Shown in pieces: positions 1 through 12,639 of a stretch of DNA of 64,000 nucleotides. Each line of letters begins with the position of its first letter. Positions within the stretch are counted from its first letter, which is position 1. Position numbers and translations under genes: made by a program. This DNA comes from Buddleja alternifolia (lineage: Eukaryota; Streptophyta; Magnoliopsida; Lamiales; Scrophulariaceae): assembly GCA_019426215.1 (NCBI GenBank), contig CM033391.1, forward strand, positions 5,258,708-5,322,707, written 5' to 3'. The notes beneath the pieces are model-generated. The model made no database searches, was not told where the DNA came from, and saw only the letters and a list, made by a program, of their open reading frames with translations.

Positions 1-2230
1 AATTCATAAGATAATAAGTTATTTTGAAAGTTGATTATTCAAAAAATCAATCACAAATGGGTGGAGAAAGAAAATGAAAAATATATTGTCTAAATTGTGT
101 ATATCTCGGAAAGTGAACTTAGTGGATTTGTGAAATGCGTAATACCTCCGTGTATAAAACATATTTTATTATTTTATTTTTGCAATTTAAGTCTCTAGAA
201 AAAATAAATGAATATGGTTAGAAAAACACAACAATGAGACGTGTCATATATTGAGTCACTTAAACTCTTCATCATGTTAATTATAACATCGAGGAGACCC
301 ACAATGAAAGACTTCTTCTTTTCAAAGCAATGAGGCGTGTTGAAGAATTTGATTTTGTACGAGATAATCCAACAATTAAAATTTTGAAAGGATGCATTGT
401 TTTAGAATGATTTTACTATTTATTCTACAATAATCATATTAAAAGGTGATTTAAACTCAAGAAAAATGATTACATTAAATTTATCATGGACAAATTCCAA
501 TAAACATCATAGTTGATAATTCTATGTACAATCACTATATCATCCTCTATTTGATTTATTTTTTAAAACAAAACGGTTACAAATTTAAGGTCATCTATTG
601 GTTAAACTCTTAATTAACTATTCAAATTGCAGAATATATCTTTAAAGAAGAGCAAAAAAATAAAAATAAAAAAACCATTTCTCAACGGCTAAAGTGCGTG
701 CATGAAAAAGTGACATGTTGTGAACGTTTATCCAATAATATCTTTAAGCCGGACCTTTTATATATCATGCACAAAAAATAACATATCGGCCACTATAATA
801 TAACATAATAATAAAATATTATTTATTAATTTGGTCCCTAATGATTAAAGATTAAATAAATCCACAAGCTTTTTAGATGTCTATGGTCGTGTAAGCAAAA
901 CCAATGCCAAATTGTTGATGTGCTTTTTAACAAACCTTAGAAAACTCGAAATGATCCTAGATCTACAAACATGAACTTTGTTTATAATATGATTAGCAAT
1001 AATTAATGATGGAGTAATCTTATTATTTGTTATTATTTGTTCCAATGTCCCTTCAAACACAACATTAAAACGTTGATGTATAAATAGTAACTAATTAACT
1101 AGGTTCAAAGTAAGTGCAATTATATTTATTTCGTGATTAATGTAGGACTTTGTGCCTATTTAAACCCCCACATTCAACATATTAACTCACTGATATAATT
1201 TAAAAGATTCATTGTTATTCAAGAACATAAATGAAAAAATTTACAAATAAATTCAAAATAATTTTAAACGTGGCCCACAATTAAGCTACGGTTTAAATTA
1301 GGTACAAATTGGCATCGACGCCAAAATAATACCGGAGATTTGGGTAAAAGATCAATGTAGAACAATAATAAATAGAATACTATAGAAAATAAAAATGATT
1401 GAAATTATGCTTATCAAAAAATAAAAAAGATAAAGGAAATTATGATCAGCTAGTAAAATTACCCCCATTTTGCTCTTTTAATAATCCAAATTCTCCTGGA
1501 AATTCCATCTAGTCATTCTACATGGAACCACTTGCCACGCATCCATCAATTAATTATACACAAATTCGTTTTCATTACTTAAGGAAATTCAATCACACTA
1601 CAATTAACCCTAAAAAAAAAAAATTCAACATGAAACATAATGCATGCAAAAGTACAAACAATGTGCCAGCAAGTGCAGTTTCTATTATTGAGTCTATATA
1701 TGGCAAAACAATTGGGGACCATAATTCACATATCAACTACATGGGAAGCACTTGTTCTTGTTGGTTGATGATGTACTTTCATGAATATTCAATTCTCACA
1801 TGTGGTTATTGTCACAAGGACAAAAACATAAGTTTGGGAGGAAAAATGTTGTTGCGTTAGGTATAATGGGTTCGTACTTGGGGAGGTTCATGAACTTCAG
1901 ATTCCGGTGAACTCCCCTTCGTTGTTTGAGATTTGCGTGTGGACTCTTTAATTGAGAGGATGGAGACTTGAACGTTTCGCGACCTCTCAAGAACTATTCT
2001 CAGGTATAATAAACGAGATCTTTTATTGTAACTTCATATGATAAGGTGTGACTGTATAACACGTGTTCAATCTTTTCTGATTCGGTTGGCTGCATAATCA
2101 ATTCCAGGGCACGTCTCATTCATTTGTGCCTTACAATATGAGATACATTAAGAAGTTGTAATTGAAAATTTTGTTTGCTATTATGACCCTCCACGACTGA
2201 TGTGGACCCCATACCCGAGGACTTCACAAC
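1..2230. other. Intergenic, no gene seen
   Basis: AT-rich sequence without a convincing coding region on either strand. The open frames near 1.5-2.0 kb are short, cross homopolymer runs and show no recognisable domain. Confidence 0.6.
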
Positions 2231-2637
2231 GATAATCCCACATATTAGGAACAAGAGTACACAAGTGAAGCTCTAGTTGAGTTTGACCAAATTGTTTGGC
2301 TCGAACTCGATGGGCCAGAGTAAATGAGTTTGAGCTGGAGCTGGAGCTCTGGTCGACCCAAGCTCAGCCTGAGCTTAAATTGATTTTGTGTTAATATATA
2401 TAAATATTAAATATATTATTACATATATAACATAATAGAATAGAAAGTATTATACATATATATATATATATATTAATAAGTAAATTATTATTTTTTAATA
2501 ATAGAGGCTTGCGAGCCTATGAATAGACATAACTTATTCGAACTCGACTTGTCAAAAAAGCTCAGTTCAAACTCGAAAATTTTAATTGAACCAGCTCCTG
2601 AAGTAGGCGGGCCAACTCAAATCCATGCCCACCTCTA
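2231..2637. repeat. Degenerate hAT-type MITE relic
   Basis: The flanks are rich in the words CTCGAACTCG and GAGCTGGAGCTGG and enclose an AT-rich core. The right end reads CATGCCCACCTCTA, which resembles the ends of other hAT-like elements in this window. I could not find a clear matching left terminus or a target-site duplication, so the left border is approximate. Confidence 0.4.
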
Positions 2638-2712
2638 TTATGAAGTCCACCCTCGTCCCCCAAAAAAAAAATGAACCTCGGGTTGTACTACTAGAAAGTC
2701 ATTTCTACATTT

Positions 2713-2743
<31 letters not shown>
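2713..2743. repeat. (CT)n microsatellite
   Basis: Uninterrupted CT dinucleotide run of about 15 units. Confidence 0.9.
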
Positions 2744-2746
<3 letters not shown>

Positions 2747-3968
2747 ATCCTTTATTGTACCTTGGTCCTTTTGTTCCCCACCTCATTTCCAATCAATTCA
2801 AAGTGAGATTGCCAACTTAGAAGGGTCTGGGGCAAAACATACATTAAAAGAATGTAGCCTTTGGGTACAATATTCTTTCACATGCCATTTCCCTCTTGTT
2901 GGCTTTGATAATGCTAGATTGGACATAAAGGGTTTATCGGTAGAACACACTTGACCCCCTATATCCAAGCATCAATGGTGGACAATAAATAATACACTCA
3001 CTCCAAAATTCGACCCGACTTATAAGTTCAAGTTTGAGAAAACAGACCTAGTTCTGACTCATCGGAACCTTGACCATATAAGGTCCAGGCCAGGTAGAGT
3101 TAGAAATTAGAATTAATCATTATGGATCTTTTAGGATTTAGGCTTGGGCATGGGTTATAACACGTCCAGTGACAAGCCTAGTTATTTGTGAAGGTTTATG
3201 ATTTGAGTCGACGATGTTTCTATTAATTATTGTAGTTTAGTAGAACAAGAAATGATTTGTTCCATAATCAATAATCAAATATAAGATTATGAGTTCGGTT
3301 CCAGTAGAAGCAATTACCGGGATGAAATTGTAGGTCTGCTAGACAATAATTGCCATGTGAATATGTAAATATCTGAATTACATTATCCTTATCAAAAATA
3401 TATTTTTATGAACGGGGTATTCAACATCAAATTTATCCACATCAAATCACATCAACATTTACTACAATGATGAAGTGATGTGGCTTAACTTGAATCATTT
3501 TGGTGTTTGAACACCATGTTCATACAAATGTTTTTCTTTTTGTGATTGTGAATCCAATTATTATCGAAATGCTCATCATTAGCTAATCGAAGTTCTGTAA
3601 GAGCATTACTGGTCATGTTGCCTTAATTTCCATTCATGCGTAATTATACAAACAGAAGGACAATATTATGTGGATAGAAAAGCCATGTTTATTATAGGCT
3701 ATAGTTTTTATATTTTCACTCAACACTATCCAAAATTCCAAAATTATCTTTCCCTTGTAGCCGGGTCGCACTCATGTATGTTTTGAAAATAACTTACCAA
3801 TTATACGACAAGCGTAATACACTATTCTTATGAAATATATTTGGGTATCGGGTTTGGACTAGAATTTTCCTTCATGATATTATATGATCCTATTGAGTGC
3901 AGATTCTCTGTTCCAAAATAACGTACCATCCAATTGTATTTCTAGGCAAACTCCAAAATATTTGAGTT
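2744..3968. other. Intergenic, no gene seen; one small inverted repeat
   Basis: No supported gene. A roughly 110-base inverted repeat lies at 3410-3521, with outer arms related to GAACGGGGTATTCAA on the left and GGTGTTTGAACACCATGTTC on the right. This could be a very small Tourist-like MITE, but the flanking duplication is unclear. Confidence 0.45.
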
Positions 3969-4156
3969 TGTTTTTTCTTTTTAATTCCAGACGAAGGGAA
4001 CACTCTGATCCGACAAACCCGGGCCTATAGTTTTTAATCATAGGTCACACAGACCCAATAAGACTCCAAATGAGATAAAAGTCACAACTTGTGACGGCTT
4101 GAAATTGAACACAAGACCTCAAGTGGAAGCTGATACCACTAGGCTAACGAGTGTTG
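3969..4156 (-). mobile_element. tRNA-derived SINE (family 1)
   Basis: Read on the minus strand it begins with an A-box-like TTAGCCTAGTGGTA, followed by a degenerate B box (GTCTTGTGTTCAATTTC), a tRNA-unrelated body, and an A-rich end. The 3' part contains CCCGGGTTTGTCGGATCAGA. Closely related words occur at the 3' ends of the SINE at 12.8 kb and of the LINE fragments at 13.2 and 24.3 kb. It is not a functional tRNA because the rest of the cloverleaf is missing. Confidence 0.65.
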
Positions 4157-6440
4157 GGTATATTTGAGTTCGATTGTAGAATTCAAGTATTAGATATATC
4201 TGAAAAGGTTAGATATACACACAAAAAAGTACAAAAAGTAGACGTACTTAAAAACTCTACAAAAATTTTATTGATACAAAGCAATAATCTTATTCATTAT
4301 TCAAATTAGAGGTAACAAAAGGGTAATGCAAAATGTTGAAAGTCATCAAATTATATCCTCTAGAGAAGCAAAAAAGCTCCTAGCTAAATAGTAAGCATGA
4401 GAATTCTCATCTCACTAAAAAAAAAAAGGACAAAGAGGAGTATATTGAGCTTTTCTTTTAACTTAGCATCACTAATAATGTTCCCGATAGCTGCAAAATT
4501 CTTTTCATGCTGCTGAACATAGAGATTTTTAGCTGAGACTCAATTAATCATTAATTAATGATTGTTGGATATATATATATATATATATATATGCTAATAA
4601 TTAATAATAATAATTTCATCAAAAGGACACGCCATAAAGACAAATCACACATGAGAGAAAGATTAATTATCAAAATGGAGGAAGTGAATAAAATATAATG
4701 AAACTTTCTAGATTGATGTATATATAACATGATAGACTTGCATATAGTTAAATAATGAATTGAATGTTATATATATATATATATATATATTGGTTAATTG
4801 TAATTAAAACAGTCTAAAAATCACGCCAAGCCATGTGATTGAGAGACAGGAAATAGCTAGTGGTAGCTATATTTAAGGAGCAAAAATCATGGCACCTCAT
4901 TGCATTATCATTTAAAGGCGATGAGTACACTAATGCTAGCTATATTTAAGGACGAATTTAAGTCATGGGACCTCACTGAATTTTCGTTGAAATGTGATAA
5001 AAGCGACATGCAAGAAAAATTACAGTACTAAATGTGCATACAATAGAAAAAATAATTAATGTTATTGAAACACGTTAATTATATTAAAATGTAACAGCAA
5101 CTTTTATATAACTAATATGAATTAAGTCGTGAAGGGGTTGAATTTGCAAATCACGTGAATAAAGGACTAAAGACATATTTAAAAAATAGTAACAATTTTA
5201 ATTTAAATAATTTCAATTTTCTAAAGAACTTGTTTCACATCAATAATAGGATATTAGTGTTAATATTAATAATAATAACAATAATAATGACAAAGAAGGA
5301 TTCATTAATTTGAATATATATATATATATATATATATACATTAATTAACTGATGGTGTGTGTGTATATAAATATATATATTAATGTTAATATTAATTATA
5401 ATAATAATAATAATGACACAAAAGGATTCATTAATCATTCAAAAAATATAACCTACAAATGGTTATTATTGGCAAGTATAACTCTTAAAATGGCAACTGA
5501 TTATATATATAATCCATAATAATGATTATAAGTAACAAAAATATTTAAGGTAACATTTCATCATGGGAAAATGGCGAACTGACAATTTATTCATTTCATT
5601 ATCCACGTATGAAAGAGATGGAAACTTAGATTATCATTACAATTACCAAAAAGAAATAATTTGTCATTACTGTTGAAGAAATTATAGCCCAGCTCGATTA
5701 GTGGGCCTATTTCCATCTTTCAGCCCATATTGGTTTTATTGGGTCAACTTGCAGTTGACTAATACTTAGGGCCTTTCTTTCTTTAATTTTAACAATTACC
5801 ATTCTTATCGAATAAAAAAACCTCACCTGGCATCATTTCTTAAGATATATATACCTTTATCTCCTTAGGATTTGAATATGAATTCTAAATTATTATTTTT
5901 AAACTTATCTCATGATCCACTTACTAAAAAGATTATGGGATTTCATTTTAGGTCTTCAAACAAAAGGAAACCAGTCCAACACCCCCCTATTTTAGATGAT
6001 ATTTTATCTCGTATTCAATTACTTATAACACACTTATGTGTATAAATTTAGTTTTTAAATATAAAATGGACATACGTTGAATTCATACATATACATGTGT
6101 ATATAAAATAAAACATGAGATGAAACATAGTAAAATAGATGATAGGATGTGAAGAAAAATAAGGAACATACAACGTGTTATTTATGTTACTCAATTTGGA
6201 CAAAATTTTAAACAATTTCGATACTACAAGCTCCAAGTAAAACCATTTCAATTATATAATGTATTCCATATAGACATTGTCACGTCACAACTCACAAATC
6301 TCGTGAATTTTTCATAACAATATTACTTTTAAAAAATTCAAAAAATCTGAAATATTTTCAAAATACAAATTACAATTGAAAATTAAACAATTAAAGAAAC
6401 CATCCCTTTTGGTAAAATTATAAAACCACAAACCCAAAAC
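4157..6440. other. Intergenic, AT-rich, simple repeats
   Basis: No gene seen. It holds (AT)n runs near 4570, 4770 and 5315. An imperfect 65-70 base direct repeat lies near 4862 and 4941 (shared word TAGCTATATTTAAGGA). A second direct repeat lies near 5280 and 5405 (shared word AAGGATTCATTAAT). Confidence 0.6.
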
Positions 6441-6500
6441 ACAACATTAATACAAATCATAATTCAAAACAAAATGAAAAAAAAAATAAACTCCACAAAT

Positions 6501-7103
6501 TCAATCATCAATATCCACGTCACAGAAAACCCTCTCAAAACCCTTGGACGAGGAAAACGGCACCGTCAAAGGGCCACAATTAACCTTCAACTTCCTATGA
6601 ATCTTAAAAACCCCAATTTTCAACCTAATTTTTGCCCTAATTTTCAAATCCAAATCCACATCCCCTGATTTCTTCTCCATCCTCAAATCACGCGCCACCG
6701 CGCCGTACACCGCCGCCTCCTCCGCCACCACCTCCACCTCCAGATGCGTCACATTCCTCCTCGGCTGGTAAAACGGATGAAAATGGCCCACCGCCAGATT
6801 CTGATCCTCATACGACACCGTTACGTCGATCCTGTCGTAGTACAGCGAGATTCTCCTGTTCGGATTGTTCGCTCGGATCACGAATTTGAATGTGGCGTTC
6901 AGATGTCCGTCGTTCGTTAAATTGTAGCCGTCGATCGATCCGTGTTCGATCGAGTATCTGAGTTTCTTCGGTTGAACTGCTAACCATATGATGAGGACTG
7001 TTAATCCGGTGAGGATAATTAGAGCGAGTAAAACCGTCGCTATGCATTTCACCGCCGTCGAGTGCCGCGGCGGCGCCGCCTGTCTTCCCGGTGGTGGCGC
7101 CAT
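6501..7103 (-). CDS. NDR1/HIN1-like (NHL, LEA_2) membrane protein
   Basis: A 200-residue, single-exon protein of the plant NHL/YLS9 group. A short Pro-rich basic N terminus (MAPPPGRQAAPP) precedes one hydrophobic membrane segment at about residues 20-43. A LEA_2-type domain then fills residues 70-185, with the family motif NPNRRISLYYDRIDV and FHPFYQPRRN. NHL proteins are usually 200-230 residues and sit at the plasma membrane with the C-terminal domain outside; several are induced in defence or senescence, but the role of this one cannot be read from sequence. A frameshifted paralogue lies at 16528-17161, and its flanks also match, so this is the surviving member of a duplicated pair. The start is the first Met and agrees with the paralogue. 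Confidence 0.9.
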   Translation of the reverse strand: MAPPPGRQAAPPRHSTAVKCIATVLLALIILTGLTVLIIWLAVQPKKLRYSIEHGSIDGYNLTNDGHLNATFKFVIRANNPNRRISLYYDRIDVTVSYEDQNLAVGHFHPFYQPRRNVTHLEVEVVAEEAAVYGAVARDLRMEKKSGDVDLDLKIRAKIRLKIGVFKIHRKLKVNCGPLTVPFSSSKGFERVFCDVDIDD

Positions 7104-7740
7104 TTTGTGGATGTAAGTTGTTAATTTATTTGTTTGATGTGTTTTTTATGCGATTTCGGTTGATCGTAACTTCGTAAGTAATTGTTGTTATATACTGTTC
7201 AGTGATGCTTTTTTTTTTTTTTTGATTTCTTGCTTCGAATTCAAGAAATTAAATGAAAAAGAAGAAGGATATGTAGCTGTGCATGAATATTCTTGTCTTG
7301 TAGAGATTAAAGAACATTATCATGGAAATTTTGGAATCTCATTTTTGATCAATTTTGTGATCTTTGCTTAAATGTCAAGATATTCTAAAACCATCTTTAA
7401 AGTTGTTCTTTCTGTCCTGGTTAAGACTCCAGCTGATTAGGATTCTAGTTTTGTGTTTCATTTGTATTACAATATAAAAGTTGAATGTGTGTGTGTGTGT
7501 GTGTGTGTGTATAAGAAAATATTTTACTAGTAGATTATATTGCTACCATAGTTGAATGGTTGTATTGTACAATTTATTGATTTTGATATCATATTGCTAT
7601 CTAAGAAAAATTATAATATTAAAAAAGTCGAATTTATTGGTTTTACGAAATGTTAAAAAAAAAAAAAAAAGATCTCTAGAAAAAGACACAATTGGTTAAT
7701 TCCAAATTAAAAGACTAAGAGCAACTAAGTCCAAAAATTC
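7104..7740. other. NHL upstream region with (GT)n
   Basis: This is the 5' flank of the NHL gene. Parts of it match the flank of the paralogue at 17162-17350, for example the word CATGGAAATTTTGGAATCTCAT. A (GT)n run lies at about 7484-7510. No other gene is seen. Confidence 0.6.
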
Positions 7741-8846
7741 ATTATTCTGAGTTACTTTTTGATTTTTTCTGAATGAAAAGTTGATGAAATAAGCATTATT
7801 AATTGAAAAATATTTGTGGGACTTTTTCGATATAAAAATTTATTTTAGCGAGAGTTCGTAATTGTCCCTAGTTCTAATATAGTTTTCGGGTTTGAATATA
7901 ATTGTGAAAAATTTATCAAAATAGAGCATTATATGTCAAGTACAATACAACGTACTTTGTGGTGCATGTAATATTTTCAACTCAAAAGTACGACTATTAT
8001 CGTTAAGTTTGGAATTCGTACGGGAAATTAACAAACGTATTTTTCACTATACTGAGATGTCTATTTGATTTTTTTTTTATACTTTAACCTTGCAGTGTTG
8101 GACGAGGATTTGCACTAAATTTGTAACAATGAGATACTCATCTTAAATAGTAATTATTTACCAAGTACGAGTTAGCTTAAAATAACAATGCATTATCCTA
8201 TAAGAGTGATTTAAATTAAATATCGTACTTGAATTTTGTGATATACTGTGAATAAGGAACATAAAATAGTTGTTTGATTTTTCAGCTAGCTCATATTGCT
8301 TTATCATATATAGTACAAACATAAAGTCATAACCGATATAAAATTATAGTCACTTAACATGAATTTATTATGTTATTTGTAGGTTGGAAACAAAAACTAT
8401 TATTAGCTAAAACATTTGAGCATTTACGAATTTTGAAATTGAGAAAACAAAAATTTTCTTCTGCCTTCTGCTACTTGATCTTCCACCTTAAATATAAATG
8501 CCTTGTAATACTCACTAATCCCGGTTAGTAGAGCTGCATCAACAATCAAATAATTGAAAGTGTTAGAAATATCATAAATAAGTACTTTAGTTAACAAATT
8601 AAGACCAGATAATTGTAATACCAAACAAGTGTTTTTTGTTTTTCAACTATCGATGTTGTTACGTATATAATAAATCAAAACTATGTCTGTTTCCAAATGT
8701 ATGTTTGTTGAAATACAAATATATTTTCTTAAGCTATAAATTGCGACCACAGCTGTATTATATTGTGAGGGTCGTGATTGTTATATTCTGAAATGAACTG
8801 TTGAAACTATGATGCTCATTATGTTTAACGGAAGATAGAAAATAAC

Positions 8847-9183
8847 TTACATAATGCAAGCGGCGTATTTGTCGAAAGTTTCAGGTAAGGAACAAAGCAG
8901 CTGAAGGGCTGCTGTTGACATCTTTAGGCCTGAATGTTAGTCATTCTGGTGATTGATCATAGCAATGGCATACAATATATGAGGGGGAGGCAAGCCAAGA
9001 TTTGGCACCTGAACAACATTCACGACTTGGTAATTCGGAATCCCTGGAAAGAAAATCATTGCAAGATTCCAAGTTTTCTATAGGAATATCAAAGCAATCT
9101 TGGCACATTGCATTCGCAGTCAAAGACACAAAGAACATACAAAATATTACTGTTTTTGATGAGGAAATCATCATCTTTGCCAT
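8847..9183 (-). pseudogene. Inactivated 8CM (LTP/2S albumin-like) gene
   Basis: The paralogue of the gene at 11381-11719, with the same signal peptide and the pattern QDC...C...ECC...CHC. Two lesions break it. An Arg codon CGA has become the stop TGA at 8941-8943, just after the CXC pair. Two bases are also missing near 8917, which would shift the frame even without the stop. The truncated product would have a signal peptide and six of the eight domain cysteines. The TATA-like sequence and start context are still present, so transcription is possible. Confidence 0.85.
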
Positions 9184-9506
9184 CTTGATTTTGTATTTGA
9201 ATTTGAGGGGATGCTTTTCTTCCATCGCGCATACGGCAATTTATACTACACGAAGCTGTAATTTTTAGGTAAATTGAATATTGTTACTTTGAACATTCAA
9301 AATTATGGATATATTAATGTGATATAAATTAAAGACACAAGCAATGTTTTAGTTTTTGTTACCTATTTAGGTAAAATGCTAAAAATTAATTAACCAAAAA
9401 TTAATCTTGACTGAATCTAGAAATATATAAATCTAGTCAACCCTTTGAAAATCCAAGGCTTTTCGTTTCAAAGTTTCATATCTTATTGTGTAAATCGAAT
9501 CTAATA

Positions 9507-9845
9507 CCTCATTTGTCCCCAAAAATTGTCCTTTGACTTTTCATTAAAATTATTAAAAGTCTATTATTTCCTAGAAATATCATATCCATAACAGAAAAAA
9601 CAACAAATAACATTACCTTTTAAAACATGTCATGATTTTAATTTAATTTATCATTCCTGTCTATTATCCATGATTGAACTATCTTTCCTCAAATGTGATT
9701 GCAGTTTTATAGTAAAAACAAATTAATTATATATTCTTCAATTAAAATATATAGAGGATAATATAATCAGATTAGACAATAAATATATACTTTTATAGTA
9801 AGAGACAAACATTTTGGGTCATGGACATTCTTTTTAAGACGGGAG
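9507..9845. mobile_element. Stowaway-like MITE, old copy (unit A)
   Basis: The ends are related inverted repeats (CCTCATTTGTCCCC at left, GACGGGAG at right, both leading to GTCC/GGAC words) flanked by TA on both sides. The same element is at the same place in unit B (12073-12415), so it was present before the duplication. Confidence 0.7.
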
Positions 9846-10319
9846 TAATTATCACACATATGTACTTACCAAAAGTAATAATGATATACCCTTATACAAT
9901 TTTATTTTCATTATTCTTAGTTACTCTTTGATTTTCTCTGAATGAAAAGTTGATGAAATAAGTATTATTAATTGAAAAATATTTGTTGAACTTTTTGAAT
10001 ATAAAAATTTATTTTAGCAAGAGTTCATAATCATCCCTAGTTTTAATATAGTTTTCGGGTTTGAATATAATTGTGAAAAAATTATCAAATTAAATAGAGC
10101 ATTATATGTCAAGTACAATACAACGTACTTGTGATGCATTAATATTTTCAACTCAAAAGTACGACTATTATCGTTAAGTTCGGAATTCGTACGGGAAATT
10201 AACAAAAGTATTTTTCACTATACTGAGACTTCTATTTGATTTTTTTATACTTTAACTTTGTAGTGTTGGACGAGGATTTGCACTAATTTGTAACAACGAG
10301 ATACTCATCTTAAGTAGTA

Positions 10320-10675
10320 TTCTCTCCGTTCCAAAAAGAATGTCCCCTTTAACTTTTCTTAGTATTTATCAAAAGTTCATTGTTTCCCTAAAATACCCTT
10401 TTCATAAAACAAAAGACAACTAATAATATTACCTTCTAAAACATGCATGATTTTAGTTTAATTTATGACTATTGTCTATTATTCATGTATATAACTATTT
10501 TCCTTAAATACGAGTGTAGTTTTATAGTAAAAATAAATTAATTATATATTTATCAATTAAAATGAAGGGTAATATAGTCAGATTAGACAATAAATACACA
10601 TATAAATAGTAAGGGACAATCATTTTGGGACAGACAAAAGTGGAATACTGGACATCCTTTTTGGGACGGAGGGAG
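10320..10675. mobile_element. Stowaway MITE, younger insertion
   Basis: Terminal inverted repeats TTCTCTCCGTTCCAAAAAG at left and GGACATCCTTTTTGGGACGG at right, flanked by the target dinucleotide TA (10318-10319 and 10676-10677). The empty site is preserved in unit A near 8150, where the flanks join directly through a single TA. It therefore inserted after the tandem duplication. Confidence 0.9.
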
Positions 10676-11380
10676 TAATTACTTACCAAGTACGAGTTAG
10701 CTTAAAATAACAATGTATTATCCTATAAGAGTGATTTAAATTAAATATCGTACTTTAGTTTTGTGATTTACTGTGAATAAGGAACATAAAATAGTTGTTT
10801 GCCTTTTCAGTAGCTCATATTGCTTTATCATATGTAATACAAACATAAAGTCATAACCGATATAAAATTATAGTCACTAAACATGAATTTATTATGTTAT
10901 TTGTAGGTTGGAACCAGAAACTATTATTAGCTAATACATTTGAGCATTTACGAAATTTGAAATTGAGAAAACAAAAATTTCCTTCTGCCTTCTGCTTATT
11001 GATCTCCACCTTAAATATAAATGCCTTGTAATACTCACTAATCCCGGTTTGTAGAGCTGCATAAACAATCAAATAATTCAACGTGTTAGAAATATCATAA
11101 ATAAGTACTTTAGTTAACAAATTAAGACCAAATAATTATAATACCAAACAAGTGGGTTTTTTTTTCCAACTATCGATGTTGTTACGTATATAATAAATCA
11201 AAGTTATGCCTGTTTCCAAATGTATGTTTGTTGAAATACAAATATATTTTCTTAAGCAATCTGAGATAAATTGTGAACGTAACGTAAGTGTATTATATTG
11301 TGAGGTTTGTGATTGTTATATTCTGAAATGAACTGTTGAAACTATAATGCTCTTTATTTTAACGGAAGATAGAGAAGAAC

Positions 11381-11719
11381 TTACATAATGCAAGCTGCGT
11401 ATTGGTCGAAAATTTCAGGTAGGGAACAAAGCAACTGAAGAGCTGCTGTTGGGACATCTTTAGGCCTGAATGTTAGTCGCTCTGGTGATTGATCATAGCA
11501 AGGACATACAACATCTGGGGCGGCGGCAAGCCAAGATCTGGCACCTAAACAACATTCAGGACTAGGTAATTCGGCACCCTTGGAAAGAAAATTATTGCAA
11601 GGTTCCAAGTTTTCTATAGGAATATCAAAGCAATCTTGGCACATTGCTTTCGCAATCAAAGACACAAAGAACACACAAAATATTATTGTTGTTGATGAGT
11701 TAATCATCATCTTTGCCAT
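11381..11719 (-). CDS. Secreted eight-cysteine (8CM) LTP/prolamin-like protein
   Basis: A 112-residue protein. A hydrophobic signal peptide covers about residues 1-26 and ends near AKAMC. Eight cysteines follow in the order C, C, CC, CPC, C, C, as in the bifunctional inhibitor/lipid-transfer/2S albumin family. Such proteins are secreted and bind lipids or act in reproduction or defence; no finer assignment is possible. I chose the Met at 11719 over one at 11791 because a TATA-like box (11797-11804) lies almost on the upstream Met, and because the sequence upstream of 11719 is not conserved between the copies. An intron may exist near the end: both copies keep ATGTAAGTT at the stop and a TATGCAG or GATGCAG acceptor about 330 bases on, giving a C terminus at 11038-11056 with the stop at 11038-11040. 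The cysteine pattern is the same in either model. Confidence 0.8.
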   Translation of the reverse strand: MAKMMINSSTTIIFCVFFVSLIAKAMCQDCFDIPIENLEPCNNFLSKGAELPSPECCLGARSWLAAAPDVVCPCYDQSPERLTFRPKDVPTAALQLLCSLPEIFDQYAACIM

Positions 11720-11796
11720 CTTGATTTTGTATTTCGATATACAGGAGCACTTTAAGATTTTGAAGAGGGATGCTTTTCTACCATGGCGCATACTGC

Positions 11797-11804
11797 AATT
11801 TATA
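11797..11804 (-). promoter_or_regulatory. TATA-like box of the 8CM gene
   Basis: TATAAATT on the minus strand, about 80 bases before the chosen start codon. It is conserved in unit A (near 9240). Confidence 0.55.
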
Positions 11805-12072
11805 CTACACGAGGCTATGATTTTTTGGTAAATTGAATATTGTTACTTTGAACATTCAAAATTATGGATATCTTAATGTGATAATCATTTAAAGGCACAA
11901 GCAATGTCTTGGTTTTTGCTACCTATTTAGGTAAAATGCTAAAAATATGCGTAATTAACCAAAAATTAATCTTGACTGAATCTAGAAATATATAAATCTA
12001 GTCAACCCTTTTGAAAATCCAAGGTTTTTCGTTTCAAAGTTTCACATCTTATTGTGTAAATTGAATCTAATA

Positions 12073-12415
12073 CCTCATTTGTCCCCCAAAAAATTGACCC
12101 CTTTGACTTTTCATTAAAATTATTAAAAGTTTATTATTTCTCAGAAATATCATTTTCATAACACAAAAAACAACAAATAACATTACCTTTTAAAGCATGT
12201 CATGATTTTAATTTAATTTATGCTTCCTGTCTATTATCCATGTATGAACTATTTTTCCTCAAATGTGATTGCAGTTTTATAGTAAAAATGAATTAATTAT
12301 ATATTCTTCAATTAAAATATATTGAGGGTAATATAATCAGATTAGACAATAAATATGTATTTTTATAGTAAGAGACAAACATTTTGGGACATGGACATTC
12401 TTTTTGAGACGGGAA
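12073..12415. mobile_element. Stowaway-like MITE, old copy (unit B)
   Basis: Duplicate of the element at 9507-9845, flanked by TA on both sides. Confidence 0.7.
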
Positions 12416-12639
12416 TAATTATCATACACATATGTACTTACCAAAAGTAATAATGATATACCTACAATTGTATTTTCCATCTTAACAAAGAAAAAGAAAA
12501 TTGGTTCTGTGTAAAACAACCATACTACCATTTTTACAAACAATCTCTGTTATTCATTAGTGTTTTATCAAAGTGTTACGTTAAAATATGATAGAAGATC
12601 TGGACAGCATGATTACGGGGTTAATTTGTTTTAATTTTT

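Larger units (their letters stand above)
7741..9905. repeat. Tandem duplication, copy A (8CM gene unit)
   Basis: This stretch is repeated head to tail at about 9906-12475 with only small differences. Each unit carries one gene for an eight-cysteine secreted protein on the minus strand, its flanks, and an old Stowaway-like MITE. Copy A lacks the extra MITE found in copy B and carries the inactivated gene. Borders are accurate to perhaps 20 bases. Confidence 0.85.
9906..12475. repeat. Tandem duplication, copy B (8CM gene unit)
   Basis: Second copy of the unit at 7741-9905. It is about 360 bases longer because a Stowaway MITE inserted at 10320-10675. It carries the intact 8CM gene. Confidence 0.85.

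Noticed and set aside
2625..2954. 109-codon open frame
   Set aside because: Runs through a CT microsatellite and shows no domain or homologue I recognise.
5235..5438. 67-codon open frame on the minus strand
   Set aside because: Encoded by AT and ATT simple repeats.
8424..11120. Paired minus-strand frames at 8424-8624 and 10851-11120
   Set aside because: Similar only because the whole unit is duplicated; they overlap the 3' part of the 8CM genes and do not look like a protein family.
11720..11791. Longer N terminus for the 8CM protein
   Set aside because: It would begin almost on the TATA-like box, and the segment is not conserved with the other copy.
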